From WM-3-3 sp041660045 (lineage in GTDB: Bacteria > Pseudomonadota > Gammaproteobacteria > Methylococcales > Methylomonadaceae), in the NCBI GenBank assembly GCA_041660045.1, contig JBAZXA010000007.1, forward strand, positions 62,001 to 126,000: a stretch of 64,000 bases of DNA. Direction: 5' to 3'. This document shows, one piece after another, positions 25,667-34,328 of the stretch. Position 1 is the stretch's first letter. Every line of letters starts with the position of its first letter. Both the position numbers and the translations under genes were made by a program. The notes beneath the pieces are model-generated. The model was not told where the DNA came from. It was given only the letters and a program-made list of their open reading frames with translations, and did no database searches.

Positions 25667-26671
25667 TTATGGCACATAGATTTGATCGAAGATTGCACCA
25701 TCATCAAAGTGTTGTTTTTGCACTAAGTCCCAGCTACCAAAGACCTCATCGACTTTGAACAGCTCTAATTTTGGAAAATTGGCTAACAGGGCTGGGTCTA
25801 CTAATTCAGGGTTAGCTGGCCGGTAATGGTTTTTGGCTGCCAAGGTTTGTCCAACAGGTGAATATAGATATTGCAGATAAGCTTGCGCCAAGTCTTCTGT
25901 GCCTTTTTTGTTGACGATGGTGTCCAATAGGGCAACTGGGGTCTCAGCTAAGATACTTTGTGGCGGCACAACAATTTCAACAGCACCTGAGGGCGCTTCT
26001 TGCAAGGCCAGATAGGCTTCATTTTCCCAAGTTAATAACACATCACCAATGCCCCGCTGCAAAAATGTTGTGGTGGCACCGCGTGCACCGGAATCGAGGA
26101 CAGGCACATTTTTATAGAGCTTTTTAATAAAGTCTTTGGCTGCGTCTTTGCTGCCATAGTTTTTTTCAGCATAAGCCCACGCCGCCAAATAATTGTAGCG
26201 GGCGCCGCCCGAGGTTTTTGGGTTAGGGGTAATCACCGACAAGCTTGGTTTAATGAGGTCATCCCAATTTTTTATGTGTTGTGGATTACCTTTACGCACT
26301 AAAAAAACCATGGTCGATGTGTATGGCAAGCTATGGTTGGGCAAGCGTGATTGCCAGTTAGCAGGTAATAATTTTGCGGTACTGGCTATTTTATCAATGT
26401 CATAACTAATCGCTAAGGTCAGGACATCGGCATCCAATCCATCGATGACGGCACGGGCTTGTTTGCCCGCCCCGCCATGCGATTGTTGTATGGTGATGGT
26501 CTCGCCGGTTTTGGCTTGCCAATATTTGATAAATTCTCTGTTATAGGCCTGATAAAGCTCCCGCGTAGGGTCATAGGATACATTCAGTAAAGCGCGCTCG
26601 GCTGATACTGGGCTATTGCAAAAGATGGCCGCTATTAGGCCAGCGAATTTTAAATTAGTTGTTAACGACAT
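25667..26671 (-). CDS. sbp: Sulfate ABC transporter substrate-binding protein
   Basis: Periplasmic sulfate-binding protein of 334 residues. A signal peptide (cleavage near VSAERA, about 24) is followed by LLNVSYDPTRELYQAYNREF, the IQQSHGGAGKQARAVIDGLDADVLTLA sulfate-site region and NPKTSGGARYNYLAAWAYA. These belong to the Sbp/CysP family; Sbp and CysP (thiosulfate) cannot be separated by eye. It captures sulfate for the CysTWA importer encoded just downstream. About 70 bases separate it from cysT. Confidence 0.95.
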   Translation of the reverse strand: MSLTTNLKFAGLIAAIFCNSPVSAERALLNVSYDPTRELYQAYNREFIKYWQAKTGETITIQQSHGGAGKQARAVIDGLDADVLTLAISYDIDKIASTAKLLPANWQSRLPNHSLPYTSTMVFLVRKGNPQHIKNWDDLIKPSLSVITPNPKTSGGARYNYLAAWAYAEKNYGSKDAAKDFIKKLYKNVPVLDSGARGATTTFLQRGIGDVLLTWENEAYLALQEAPSGAVEIVVPPQSILAETPVALLDTIVNKKGTEDLAQAYLQYLYSPVGQTLAAKNHYRPANPELVDPALLANFPKLELFKVDEVFGSWDLVQKQHFDDGAIFDQIYVP

Positions 26672-26784
26672 GATGGTGCCCGTTTTTAAGGATTAGGAAG
26701 ATGGGTAAAGCTTAAACATGCTGTAGTTTTATTTAAAACGATCAATTTAGAAGTATTTATCAGTTTTTTAGATAAAGGCGGGGT

Positions 26785-28314
26785 TTAAAACACCAGTTGT
26801 AAGCGGGTTGCCAATACTTGTTCGCTAGCGCGGTTGCGGACGGCATTTGTGCTGCCGGCACCACCGGTAAAGTCGGTGTGTTCATAATCGGCACGCAAGA
26901 GTAAGTTGGCGTTTAAAAACCAATTAAAGCCTACCGCCCAGGCGCGTGCGTTACTTACCGATACGGCCGGGTTGAGTAAACGGCTGCCATTAATGCTATT
27001 AAAAGTGTCAGGGTCTATGTTTAATTCACTCCAGCGGGCGGCTAGCTGTAAGGCACCCCAGTGGCCTGCAAACGGATCAAATGCAGCGCGTGGTTTTACG
27101 CCACTAAAGCTATTATTTTCGCCGGTTACGACATAAGACGCTAACACCTGCCAAGCTTGGTTATCTTGTTTCACATGTGTCCTGCCAGCATTACCGCTTA
27201 GGACTTGTGAAGACAAGACGTATTCCCCCAGTAAACCATATTGTCCGTAATACCAATATGCTTGTGGGTAAATGCGGTAGTGCTCCCCGTCCGCGATGAC
27301 AGCATTAGTGCCAGTGCCGCGTTGGCTATAGTCAACTAATGTCGTTTGCCCTAAGGCTGAAGTAAGGTTTTTTATGGGAGTGGCGTTACGGACAGGATCT
27401 TCAAAACTGCCAGCAACACCAATGCCAAAGCCATCTAACCAGTTGATGCCAGAACCTTGAAAGGGGTGGCTCCAAAGCCTGGCTACAATTTCTTTATTGT
27501 TATCAGTTTCGCGGTCAGCATTCGCTGCGCCATTGTCGCCACCACCATTAAACACGCCTAGCTCATAGGTAAAAAAGTTCTTAAAATCAATGGGGCCTGC
27601 ATACTCCGCCGTTTGCCCGGGTTGTGCAAAACTGCCATGCAATTTAATACCGTTGTCGCGGTTACTGGCTAATTGGGTAGGGAATGCGCGTTCTAAAAAA
27701 GTACCATCGGAGTCACCCTGTAAGCGTTCTAAGCTGATTGGCGTTTTCTGCCGGCCAAATTCCAAGCTGGCATAGGGAAAATAATGCAAGTCTATATAGG
27801 CGTCGGCCAAGATGACTTGGCTATTGCCAAAATCGGGTAATAATTTGTAATCAATGTATTTCCAGACCCGACCTTCTAACCAAATTCGTGCTTGCCGAAG
27901 GTCAAAACGGTCATTAGTGTTGGGCGTGTCTGGGAAAAAACGGGCATCAGATTGGATGGATGCACGTACCCGTAGTGAATGGTCCCCATTAGCTGAAGAT
28001 AAACTAAGGCCTTTCGCGCCCACCTCAAACTTGGCTGCTGTTTTTGCTTTTTCTAAGGTCGCTTCTTGATTAATTTCATTCTGGCGTTCAAGGACTTTTA
28101 ACTTTTGGTCTAGTGTTTTAACCGTATTATTGGTGTTTTCTAAGGCAGTATTTTTTTCCTTTTCGGCCAATTTTTGTTCCAATAAAATTAACCGATGTTC
28201 TAATTGGCTAATTTTTTCGTTCTTGTCTTGCTCGTTGGCGCTGCTTGGCAAACTTGCCAAGGCCAGTAAACTATTTATGCTTATGGCTAACGCCAGTGCT
28301 TGTTTCGGATACAT
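26785..28314 (-). CDS. OprP/OprO-like porin, probably for sulfate uptake
   Basis: Outer-membrane porin of 509 residues. A signal peptide (cleavage near SSANE) is followed by a Lys/Glu/Gln-rich coiled coil (about 28-95) that can mediate trimer assembly or contact with the cell wall, then a 16-strand type barrel of the phosphate-selective OprO/OprP family (DLRQARIWLEGRVWKYIDYKLLPDFG, LEFGRQKTPISLERL, ERAFPTQLASNRDNGI). It ends in aromatic-rich strands and terminal Phe (TRLQLVF), the usual outer-membrane insertion signal. A GGAAAAGGAAAA ribosome binding site precedes the start. Location directly before sbp-cysTWA suggests it carries sulfate or other sulfur-containing anions rather than phosphate; that is inference from context. 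Confidence 0.88.
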   Translation of the reverse strand: MYPKQALALAISINSLLALASLPSSANEQDKNEKISQLEHRLILLEQKLAEKEKNTALENTNNTVKTLDQKLKVLERQNEINQEATLEKAKTAAKFEVGAKGLSLSSANGDHSLRVRASIQSDARFFPDTPNTNDRFDLRQARIWLEGRVWKYIDYKLLPDFGNSQVILADAYIDLHYFPYASLEFGRQKTPISLERLQGDSDGTFLERAFPTQLASNRDNGIKLHGSFAQPGQTAEYAGPIDFKNFFTYELGVFNGGGDNGAANADRETDNNKEIVARLWSHPFQGSGINWLDGFGIGVAGSFEDPVRNATPIKNLTSALGQTTLVDYSQRGTGTNAVIADGEHYRIYPQAYWYYGQYGLLGEYVLSSQVLSGNAGRTHVKQDNQAWQVLASYVVTGENNSFSGVKPRAAFDPFAGHWGALQLAARWSELNIDPDTFNSINGSRLLNPAVSVSNARAWAVGFNWFLNANLLLRADYEHTDFTGGAGSTNAVRNRASEQVLATRLQLVF

Positions 28315-28412
28315 GCTGTTTTTCCTTTTCCAGCATTTCCAGTCGTCTGGTCAATGTTGACAATTCTTTTTAAGATGCCTCCGGCTGTCCGGTAGGTTTT
28401 GAAGGTATAGCG

Positions 28413-28583
28413 TCAACCCAGTGGGCGTAGTTTTTCCTTACGTTCAATTTGCACGACTTTACCGTCATGGATGACAATTTCAACGGAACCAAATTTAATT
28501 TCATTAAGCATTTGATAAATTCTGGCGACCAGATCCGTTGACACCGGATCCTTAAAGGGTGGAGTTTCAATATGTTTAGTCAT
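28413..28583 (-). CDS. YezD family small protein (DUF2292)
   Basis: A 56-residue protein of the YezD family: an N-terminal part MTKHIETPPFKDP, then DLVARIYQMLNEIKFGSVEIVIHDGKVVQIERKEK and the conserved end LRPLG. The family is small, widespread in bacteria and of unknown biochemical role, and often placed beside sulfur-assimilation genes, as here, where it is the first gene of the porin-sbp-cysTWA run. It stops at 28413, about 100 bases before the porin start. Another minus-strand frame of similar size covers the same bases but lacks this family pattern, so I rejected that frame. Confidence 0.87.
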   Translation of the reverse strand: MTKHIETPPFKDPVSTDLVARIYQMLNEIKFGSVEIVIHDGKVVQIERKEKLRPLG

Positions 28584-28862
28584 AATGTCTTTTGGTCAGG
28601 TTGTTTGATTGCGCCATAACAATAAAGCTGGCTGGTTTGGTGGTGAAAAGCTTAACAACTGCTGATTAAGAACAAAAATGATATGTTTAGAATTGTTTAT
28701 CATTAAATTCGATAATGATGTCGGCTAAGCTTTTAGATTTCTAGGTATTAACGTGTGTAGTGGTAGCTAGCAAATACACGCTTAGTAGGTAAAGCAACGT
28801 TTCACACCTAAGTAGGCTGTGTTAGCATGCTGTATAACTTAATAAGTAAACAAAGGTGTAAC

Positions 28863-30320
28863 GTGCAAGAAATAGTAATCGGTGGTATGTCTGGCGTAAA
28901 AGTGGTTTTGGATGCTGCGATGGCCAATCGGCATGGCATGATTTCAGGTGCAACCGGAACTGGTAAAACAGTCACTTTACAGATTTTGGCGGAAGGTTTT
29001 TCACGTTTGGGGGTGCCGGTTTTTTTAGCAGACGTGAAGGGGGATTTATCTGGGATAGTGATGCCCGGTAAGGACAATGAGAAAATTAGTAGTCGGCTTC
29101 AGCAAATTGGTCTTGATGATTTTCAAACCCGAGGCAATCCCGCGGTTTTTTGGGACATTTTCGCAAAAACAGGACATCCAGTCCGTACCACTATTTCAGA
29201 TATGGGGCCGTTATTGTTGAGTTCCTTGCTTGAGCTGAACGATACCCAAACGGGTTTACTGTATAGCTGTTTTAAAATTGCTGATGACCAAGGCCTGTTA
29301 TTATTGGATCTAAAAGATTTACGCGCGATGCTGGCGTGGATGGGCACTGAAGCTAAGGCCTTGCAAGCGGAATATGGCAATATATCTGCCGCTAGTATAG
29401 GTGCGATCCAGCGGCAATTGCTGGTATTGGAAGAACAAGGCGCTGACCAGTTTTTTGGTGAACCGGCTCTGCTGCTTGAAGACCTTTGCAAAACCGATTT
29501 TTCCGGTAATGGTGTGATTAGCCTGTTGGATGCCACTGACTTAATCATAAAGTCCCCCAGGTTATATGGCGCGTTTTTGCTGTGGTTATTAGCTGAATTA
29601 TTTGAAAACATGCCGGAAGTTGGCGATAGTGAAAAGCCTAAGCTGGTCTTGTTTTTTGATGAAGCGCATTTGCTGTTTGAGCAGGCACCCAAAGCACTGA
29701 TAGAAAAAATAGAACAAGTTGTCCGTTTAATTCGTTCCAAAGGCGTGGGCGTTTATTTTGTTAGCCAAAGCCCGCTAGATGTCCCGGAGGATATACTGGG
29801 TCAATTAGGCCTTAAAATTCAACATGCGTTACGGGCTTTCACACCTAAAGACCAGGCCGCAGTTAAAAGTGTGGCGGCTACTTTTAGGCAGAATCCTCAT
29901 ATTGATACAGAATCAGCTATCCAAGAATTAAAAACAGGCGAAGCGTTGGTGTCGTTACTCAATCAAGACGGCAGTCCGACGCCTGTGGAACGAATTCTAA
30001 TCCGTCCGCCGGAATCACAATTAGGCCCTATTTCGGTAGCGCAGCGCGAAGACTTAAAAAAGCGGTCACCTTTTTATGGTCGCTATGAGCAAATGGTCGA
30101 TCGTGAATCAGCGTATGAGTTGCTGAAACAGAAGACACAAGAACTTAAAGAATCCGTAATCGATATGCCCGCACAAAAAGTTGCAACGCAACGGGCAGCC
30201 AGACCACAACAATCAGTGACAGATGTCTTGCTCAAAAGTGCGGTACGCAGTATCGGGACAGCGGTAGGGCGCCAGATAGTCCGGGGTATATTAGGTTCGC
30301 TTTTGGGTGGCAGGCGTTAA
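28863..30320 (+). CDS. HerA-like helicase/ATPase (DUF853)
   Basis: Cytoplasmic P-loop ATPase of about 485 residues of the FtsK-HerA superfamily (DUF853). Walker A is GATGTGKTVTLQILAEG (about 28-36), followed by LADVKGDLSGI; Walker B is LFFDEAHLLF (about 270), and an arginine-containing SKGVGVYFVSQSP motif follows. The C-terminal basic tail contains RSIGTAVGRQIVRGILGSLLGG, a glycine-rich hydrophobic end seen in this family. Its in vivo role is unsettled. I use GTG 28863, preceded by AAAGGTG; ATG 28827 is possible but has no ribosome binding site. It is convergent with rsmA. Confidence 0.87.
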   Translation: MQEIVIGGMSGVKVVLDAAMANRHGMISGATGTGKTVTLQILAEGFSRLGVPVFLADVKGDLSGIVMPGKDNEKISSRLQQIGLDDFQTRGNPAVFWDIFAKTGHPVRTTISDMGPLLLSSLLELNDTQTGLLYSCFKIADDQGLLLLDLKDLRAMLAWMGTEAKALQAEYGNISAASIGAIQRQLLVLEEQGADQFFGEPALLLEDLCKTDFSGNGVISLLDATDLIIKSPRLYGAFLLWLLAELFENMPEVGDSEKPKLVLFFDEAHLLFEQAPKALIEKIEQVVRLIRSKGVGVYFVSQSPLDVPEDILGQLGLKIQHALRAFTPKDQAAVKSVAATFRQNPHIDTESAIQELKTGEALVSLLNQDGSPTPVERILIRPPESQLGPISVAQREDLKKRSPFYGRYEQMVDRESAYELLKQKTQELKESVIDMPAQKVATQRAARPQQSVTDVLLKSAVRSIGTAVGRQIVRGILGSLLGGRR

Positions 30321-30352
30321 GCTGTGAAAGCTAAATGCCCAGGGCGGTAGAC

Positions 30353-30379
30353 AAAAAAAATGCGGTTATTAGCCGCATT
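30353..30379 (-). terminator. Intrinsic terminator downstream of rsmA
   Basis: AATGCGG (30359-30365) pairs with CCGCATT (30373-30379). On the minus strand the stem is followed by eight T (plus-strand A at 30353-30360), so it ends minus-strand transcription from pdxA-rsmA. It lies just beyond the end of the convergent HerA-like gene. Confidence 0.8.
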
Positions 30380-30508
30380 ATAAAGGATATAACCCTGAGC
30401 ATTTAGGAGGATGCGTTTTCAAGAGTTGAATCAATTATAGAGGTAAACTTTTATGACGGGAATGTGGCATATTGTCGCATCCGAAACAATGAAACCTATT
30501 GTTTCAAA

Positions 30509-31285
30509 TCAGTCAATAATGCTGAAGCTCAGTTTGACAAAATCTTCAAGGCTAAGAGCTTCAGGTCTTAGACTAGGGTCTATGCCTAGGGCGGCTATAG
30601 CGTCTTCAGAAAGGATGGTTTTTAAGGCATTTCGTAAGGTTTTTCGGCGTTGGGAAAATGCCAAAGTCACAACTTGATTTAAGCGCGCTGTATTGCTAGC
30701 CGAAGGGACCTGGGCATGAGGCGTTAACCTAATGACCGCAGAGGTGACTTTAGGGATAGGCGCAAAACTTTCAGGCGGTACGTCAAATAACCATTCTGCT
30801 GCACAGAATGATTGCATCATCACGCTAAGCCTGCCGAAAACTTTACTGCCCGGTTGCGAACAAATTCGGTCGACGACTTCTTTTTGTAACATAAAATACA
30901 TCTCCTCTATGATATTTGCGTTAGCTAGCAAATGAAACATTAAGGGCGTAGAAATGTTATATGGCAAATTACCGATGATACGCAACTTATGGGCATCGCT
31001 AACCAAAGCCGCAAATTCAAATTTTAAGGCATCAGCACTATGGATTCTTAAATTGCCATAACCTTGGAATTTGTTTTTTAGTAAGGCGACTAAATCACGG
31101 TCTAACTCGACAACATCTAATTCCACGCCACTTTTTAATAGCGGTTCTGTTAGTGCGCCCAAGCCTGGGCCAATTTCAACCCAATGTTGCTTGGCCTCTA
31201 ACTGCGCACTATCTAAGATTTGGCTGATGATGTTATGGTCGTGTAAGAAATTTTGCCCGAAACGTTTACGTGCAGTATGTACCAT
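30509..31285 (-). CDS. rsmA: 16S rRNA (adenine(1518)-N(6)/adenine(1519)-N(6))-dimethyltransferase
   Basis: Dimethylates two adjacent adenines near the 3' end of 16S rRNA (KsgA). The 258 residues begin with RKRFGQNFLHD, followed by the SAM site EIGPGLGALTEPLL (about 40-53), the NLPYNIST catalytic motif (about 108), QKEVVDRICSQPGSK and the C-terminal FSQRRKTLRNAL. It directly follows pdxA (5-base gap), the usual gammaproteobacterial order. Confidence 0.97.
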   Translation of the reverse strand: MVHTARKRFGQNFLHDHNIISQILDSAQLEAKQHWVEIGPGLGALTEPLLKSGVELDVVELDRDLVALLKNKFQGYGNLRIHSADALKFEFAALVSDAHKLRIIGNLPYNISTPLMFHLLANANIIEEMYFMLQKEVVDRICSQPGSKVFGRLSVMMQSFCAAEWLFDVPPESFAPIPKVTSAVIRLTPHAQVPSASNTARLNQVVTLAFSQRRKTLRNALKTILSEDAIAALGIDPSLRPEALSLEDFVKLSFSIID

Positions 31286-31290
31286 AGCTT

Positions 31291-32298
31291 TTAGTTAATT
31301 GTGGCTGTAGTTTTTGAAGTCATAATCAAGGCCGTTTGGATGGCATAGAGCAAACTACCCAGCTCGGCTTGTCCGCTGCCGGCCAAGTCTAATGCCGTGC
31401 CGTGGTCTACTGAAGTCCGAATTATAGGTAAGCCTAAGGTTATATTGACAGCTTGGCCAAACCCCATATGTTTAAGTACCGGTAAGCCCTGGTCATGATA
31501 CATGGCGACCACGACATCAGCATTTTCCAGATATTTTGGGGTAAAAACAGTATCTGCGGGTAATGGCCCTTGCACATTAAGCCCTCGTTTTTTTAGATTG
31601 TTTAGAACGGGTATGATGGTATCTATTTCTTCACGGCCTAAATGGCCATTTTCCCCGGCGTGCGGATTTAAACCACAGACTAAAATTCGAGGTTGGCTAA
31701 TTTTAAACTGGGATTTTAAGTCATGGTCAATTATCTTAAGCAAAGCGCTAAGCCGGTCATAGGTAATTGCCGCACTAACGTCAGCCAGCGCTAAATGCGT
31801 GCTGGCTAAAGCAACCCGTAAGCCAGGTGTAGCAAGCATCATCACGGGAGATCCACCCGTTATGCCGGCTATATATTCGGTATGCCCAGTAAAGCTTATG
31901 CCAGCTTCATTGATTATGGCCTTATGTACCGGGCCGGTTACCATGGCATCAAATATACCTTTTAAGCAACCTTGTACGGCATGGCTAATTGTTGACAGCA
32001 CATAGTTGCTATTGGCTGAATTTAGTTTTCCGGGCTCTACCGATTGCGCCAAGCTAACGGGCAATACCGTAAGATGCCCAGGTTCATGTCTTTTACTGGG
32101 CAAATTAGGCTCAAACTCATGGATTTGCAGGTCAAGATTAAGTTTCTTTGCCCGTTGCAATAACAGTTCAGGACTGGCAATGGCAATTATCTGACAAGAT
32201 AAATCTTGCTGTGCTAGTTGTATGCAAAGGTCTGGGCCTATGCCGGCGGGTTCTCCAGGGGTTAAGGCTAGTCGAGGAAAAGCTTGGTTGGCCAACAT
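31291..32298 (-). CDS. pdxA: 4-hydroxythreonine-4-phosphate dehydrogenase
   Basis: NAD-dependent oxidation of 4-phosphohydroxythreonine in pyridoxal phosphate biosynthesis. The 335 residues show TPGEPAGIGPDLCIQLA at the N-terminus, the VTGPVHKAIINEAG loop, the metal-binding His positions in GHTEYIAGI, GLNPHAGENGHLG and YHDQGLPVLKHMGF, and the final TSVDHGTALDLAGSG. Length is standard. It is followed 5 bases later by rsmA, forming an operon. Confidence 0.97.
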   Translation of the reverse strand: MLANQAFPRLALTPGEPAGIGPDLCIQLAQQDLSCQIIAIASPELLLQRAKKLNLDLQIHEFEPNLPSKRHEPGHLTVLPVSLAQSVEPGKLNSANSNYVLSTISHAVQGCLKGIFDAMVTGPVHKAIINEAGISFTGHTEYIAGITGGSPVMMLATPGLRVALASTHLALADVSAAITYDRLSALLKIIDHDLKSQFKISQPRILVCGLNPHAGENGHLGREEIDTIIPVLNNLKKRGLNVQGPLPADTVFTPKYLENADVVVAMYHDQGLPVLKHMGFGQAVNITLGLPIIRTSVDHGTALDLAGSGQAELGSLLYAIQTALIMTSKTTATIN

Positions 32299-32506
32299 AA
32301 GTCTGCTCGAAAAAGCCTAATTTTACCCTATAGAGGCATGCAAAGGCAGAGGAATGATATTGCACGGTTAAGGACGGGGCGCGGGTGCTTGTGTAACATG
32401 GGTTATATACAAGAATAAGCAACTTAGGATGATAGTTAAATTCATCAACTATTAAGTTTTAACATGCTATCGTAGCGCCTCACATCACCAATATTAAGAG
32501 GAAAAT

Positions 32507-32893
32507 ATGAAAAATAAAATAGTTTTAATGGCTTTGTTATTGGCGGCTACGCCTTTAGTTTGGGCTGAAGGTAACTTAATAGAAAATAGTGTGGAAGTAC
32601 TGGATGAAGCAAATACGGTTACTAAGCCCCCGGTGAGTGTAGAGGAGTCTACCGAGGCGCTTAAAATGCAAATGAAAGAACAATTAAAAGCGACAGCTAA
32701 GCAAAAGCTTGAAGCAGCAACACCAGAAGAAATCAAGCAAGGCACTAAAATGGTAGAAAAAGGTGCCGAAAATTTAAAGAAAGCCAAGCAAAAGATGAAA
32801 GAGTTGCCTAAATCGACAGACGATGCCGCAGCAATGGCCAAAACCAAAGCTAAACAAAAAGCTGCAGAAAAAGCGTTAGAACTATTACGTTAA
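32507..32893 (+). CDS. Small secreted Lys/Glu-rich helical protein
   Basis: 128 residues: a signal peptide (cleavage near VWAEG, about 20) and then a highly charged, Ala/Lys/Glu/Met-rich sequence without aromatic residues (MQMKEQLKATAKQKLEAA, KKAKQKMKELPK), predicted to be almost entirely helical or coiled coil and probably periplasmic. AAGAGGAAAAT upstream supplies the ribosome binding site. I do not recognise a family. It is alone on the plus strand between pdxA and ntrC. Confidence 0.75.
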   Translation: MKNKIVLMALLLAATPLVWAEGNLIENSVEVLDEANTVTKPPVSVEESTEALKMQMKEQLKATAKQKLEAATPEEIKQGTKMVEKGAENLKKAKQKMKELPKSTDDAAAMAKTKAKQKAAEKALELLR

Positions 32894-32914
32894 ATTTTAT
32901 CGGCGTTTTTAGGT

Positions 32915-34327
32915 CTAGTCCGTTAGGTTAAGCTCTTGTATCTTACGGGTAAGGGTATTTCTGCCATATCCTAATAGGTTTGCGGCTTCATGCCGACGGC
33001 CATGGGTAAAGTTTAAAGCTGCCTTAATTAAAATGGCTTCCACTTCAGGAATGATATGTTTGGCAATTTCAGGCTGGTGGCTCGATAACTGTTGGTCTAT
33101 GGTTGCCCGCAGCAAAGATTGCCAATCATGATTTTTAAGAGGCTCTTTGTCGGACGATACCTTGAGTAATTCAGGTGGCAGGTCGTGAATATGAATTTCA
33201 CGGCCTGACGCCATTACCGTTAGCCAGCGGCAACTATTTTCTAATTGCCGGACATTGCCTGGCCATTCCAAGGTGCTTAAAAATTCTTGGGCTTCGGTTT
33301 TTAAAACTTTAACTTCGGTGTTAAGCTCGATAGAGGCTTGCGCCAGAAAGTGTTTCATAAGTAAAGGAATATCCTGTTTCCTATCCCGTAACGGCGGGAT
33401 ATGAATACGGATAACATTTAAACGGTGAAACAAATCTTCCCTAAAACGGCCTTGATTGACGAGAATTTCAAGGTTTTGATGGGTGGCCGCAATAATCCGC
33501 ACATCAACTTTTACTGAAGTGTGGGCACCGACAGGGTAAAATTCACCATCGGCTAACACCCTCAATAAACGGGTTTGTAAATCTGATGGCATATCACCAA
33601 TTTCATCTAAAAATAAAGTACCGCCATTGGCTTGTTCAAAACGGCCGGCACGGCGGGTTTGTGCTCCGGTAAACGCACCTTTTTCATGGCCGAAAAGCTC
33701 TGATTCCATTAAGTCTTTGGGTATGGCGGCCATATTTAAGGCAATAAAAGGCATTTGTGACCGGGGGCTATGCCGGTGCAAAGCTTTGGCGACTAATTCT
33801 TTACCCGTGCCTGATTCGCCATTAATTAGCACGGTAATATGGGAACGTGCCAATCTGCCAATAGCTCGAAAAACTTCCTGCATAGCGGGTGCTTCACCAA
33901 TTATTTCTGGTGTATTTTCAGCCAGGGCTTCAACTTTGTTGCTGTTTTTTTGCTGGCGACTGTGGTTACAAGCCCTATGCGCTAAATCAACCACTTCTTT
34001 AATGTCAAAAGGTTTAGGCAAATACTCAAAAGCGCCACCATGAAAAGCTGACACCGCACTTTCCAAATCAGAATGGGCGGTCATGATAATAACGGGTAAA
34101 TGCGCGTAGTTGTATTGAATTTTATTTAACAGTTCAAGCCCGTCCATACCAGGCATTCTAATATCTGTGAGTATGGCGTCTGGCTGGCTGGTCTGTAAGG
34201 CGTTGAGAAAATCTTGGGCATTAGAAAAACTTCGGGTGTTGATGGCCGCTTTTTGTAATGCTTTTTCCAGCACCCATCGGATAGATTTGTCATCATCTAT
34301 AATCCAGACGGTTTCGACGTGATTCAT
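32915..34327 (-). CDS. ntrC: Nitrogen regulation response regulator NtrC
   Basis: Sigma-54-dependent activator of nitrogen-assimilation genes. The 470 residues comprise a receiver domain with phospho-acceptor Asp55 (ILTDIRMPGMDG), an AAA+ domain with Walker A GESGTGKE (about 169) and the sigma-54-contact GAFTGA loop, and a C-terminal Fis-type helix-turn-helix (HEAANLLGYGRNTLTRKIQEL). It follows ntrB with a 1-base gap. Targets visible nearby are glnA and glnK-amtB; a matching promoter is listed before glnK. Confidence 0.97.
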   Translation of the reverse strand: MNHVETVWIIDDDKSIRWVLEKALQKAAINTRSFSNAQDFLNALQTSQPDAILTDIRMPGMDGLELLNKIQYNYAHLPVIIMTAHSDLESAVSAFHGGAFEYLPKPFDIKEVVDLAHRACNHSRQQKNSNKVEALAENTPEIIGEAPAMQEVFRAIGRLARSHITVLINGESGTGKELVAKALHRHSPRSQMPFIALNMAAIPKDLMESELFGHEKGAFTGAQTRRAGRFEQANGGTLFLDEIGDMPSDLQTRLLRVLADGEFYPVGAHTSVKVDVRIIAATHQNLEILVNQGRFREDLFHRLNVIRIHIPPLRDRKQDIPLLMKHFLAQASIELNTEVKVLKTEAQEFLSTLEWPGNVRQLENSCRWLTVMASGREIHIHDLPPELLKVSSDKEPLKNHDWQSLLRATIDQQLSSHQPEIAKHIIPEVEAILIKAALNFTHGRRHEAANLLGYGRNTLTRKIQELNLTD

Positions 34328-34328
34328 A

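Noticed and set aside
28370..28570. 66-codon minus-strand frame before the porin
   Set aside because: It overlaps the real YezD gene in another frame; only the YezD frame (28413-28583) shows a family pattern ending in LRPLG.
29123..29740. 205-codon frame opposite the HerA-like gene
   Set aside because: Ser/Asn-rich low-complexity shadow of a clear P-loop ATPase gene.
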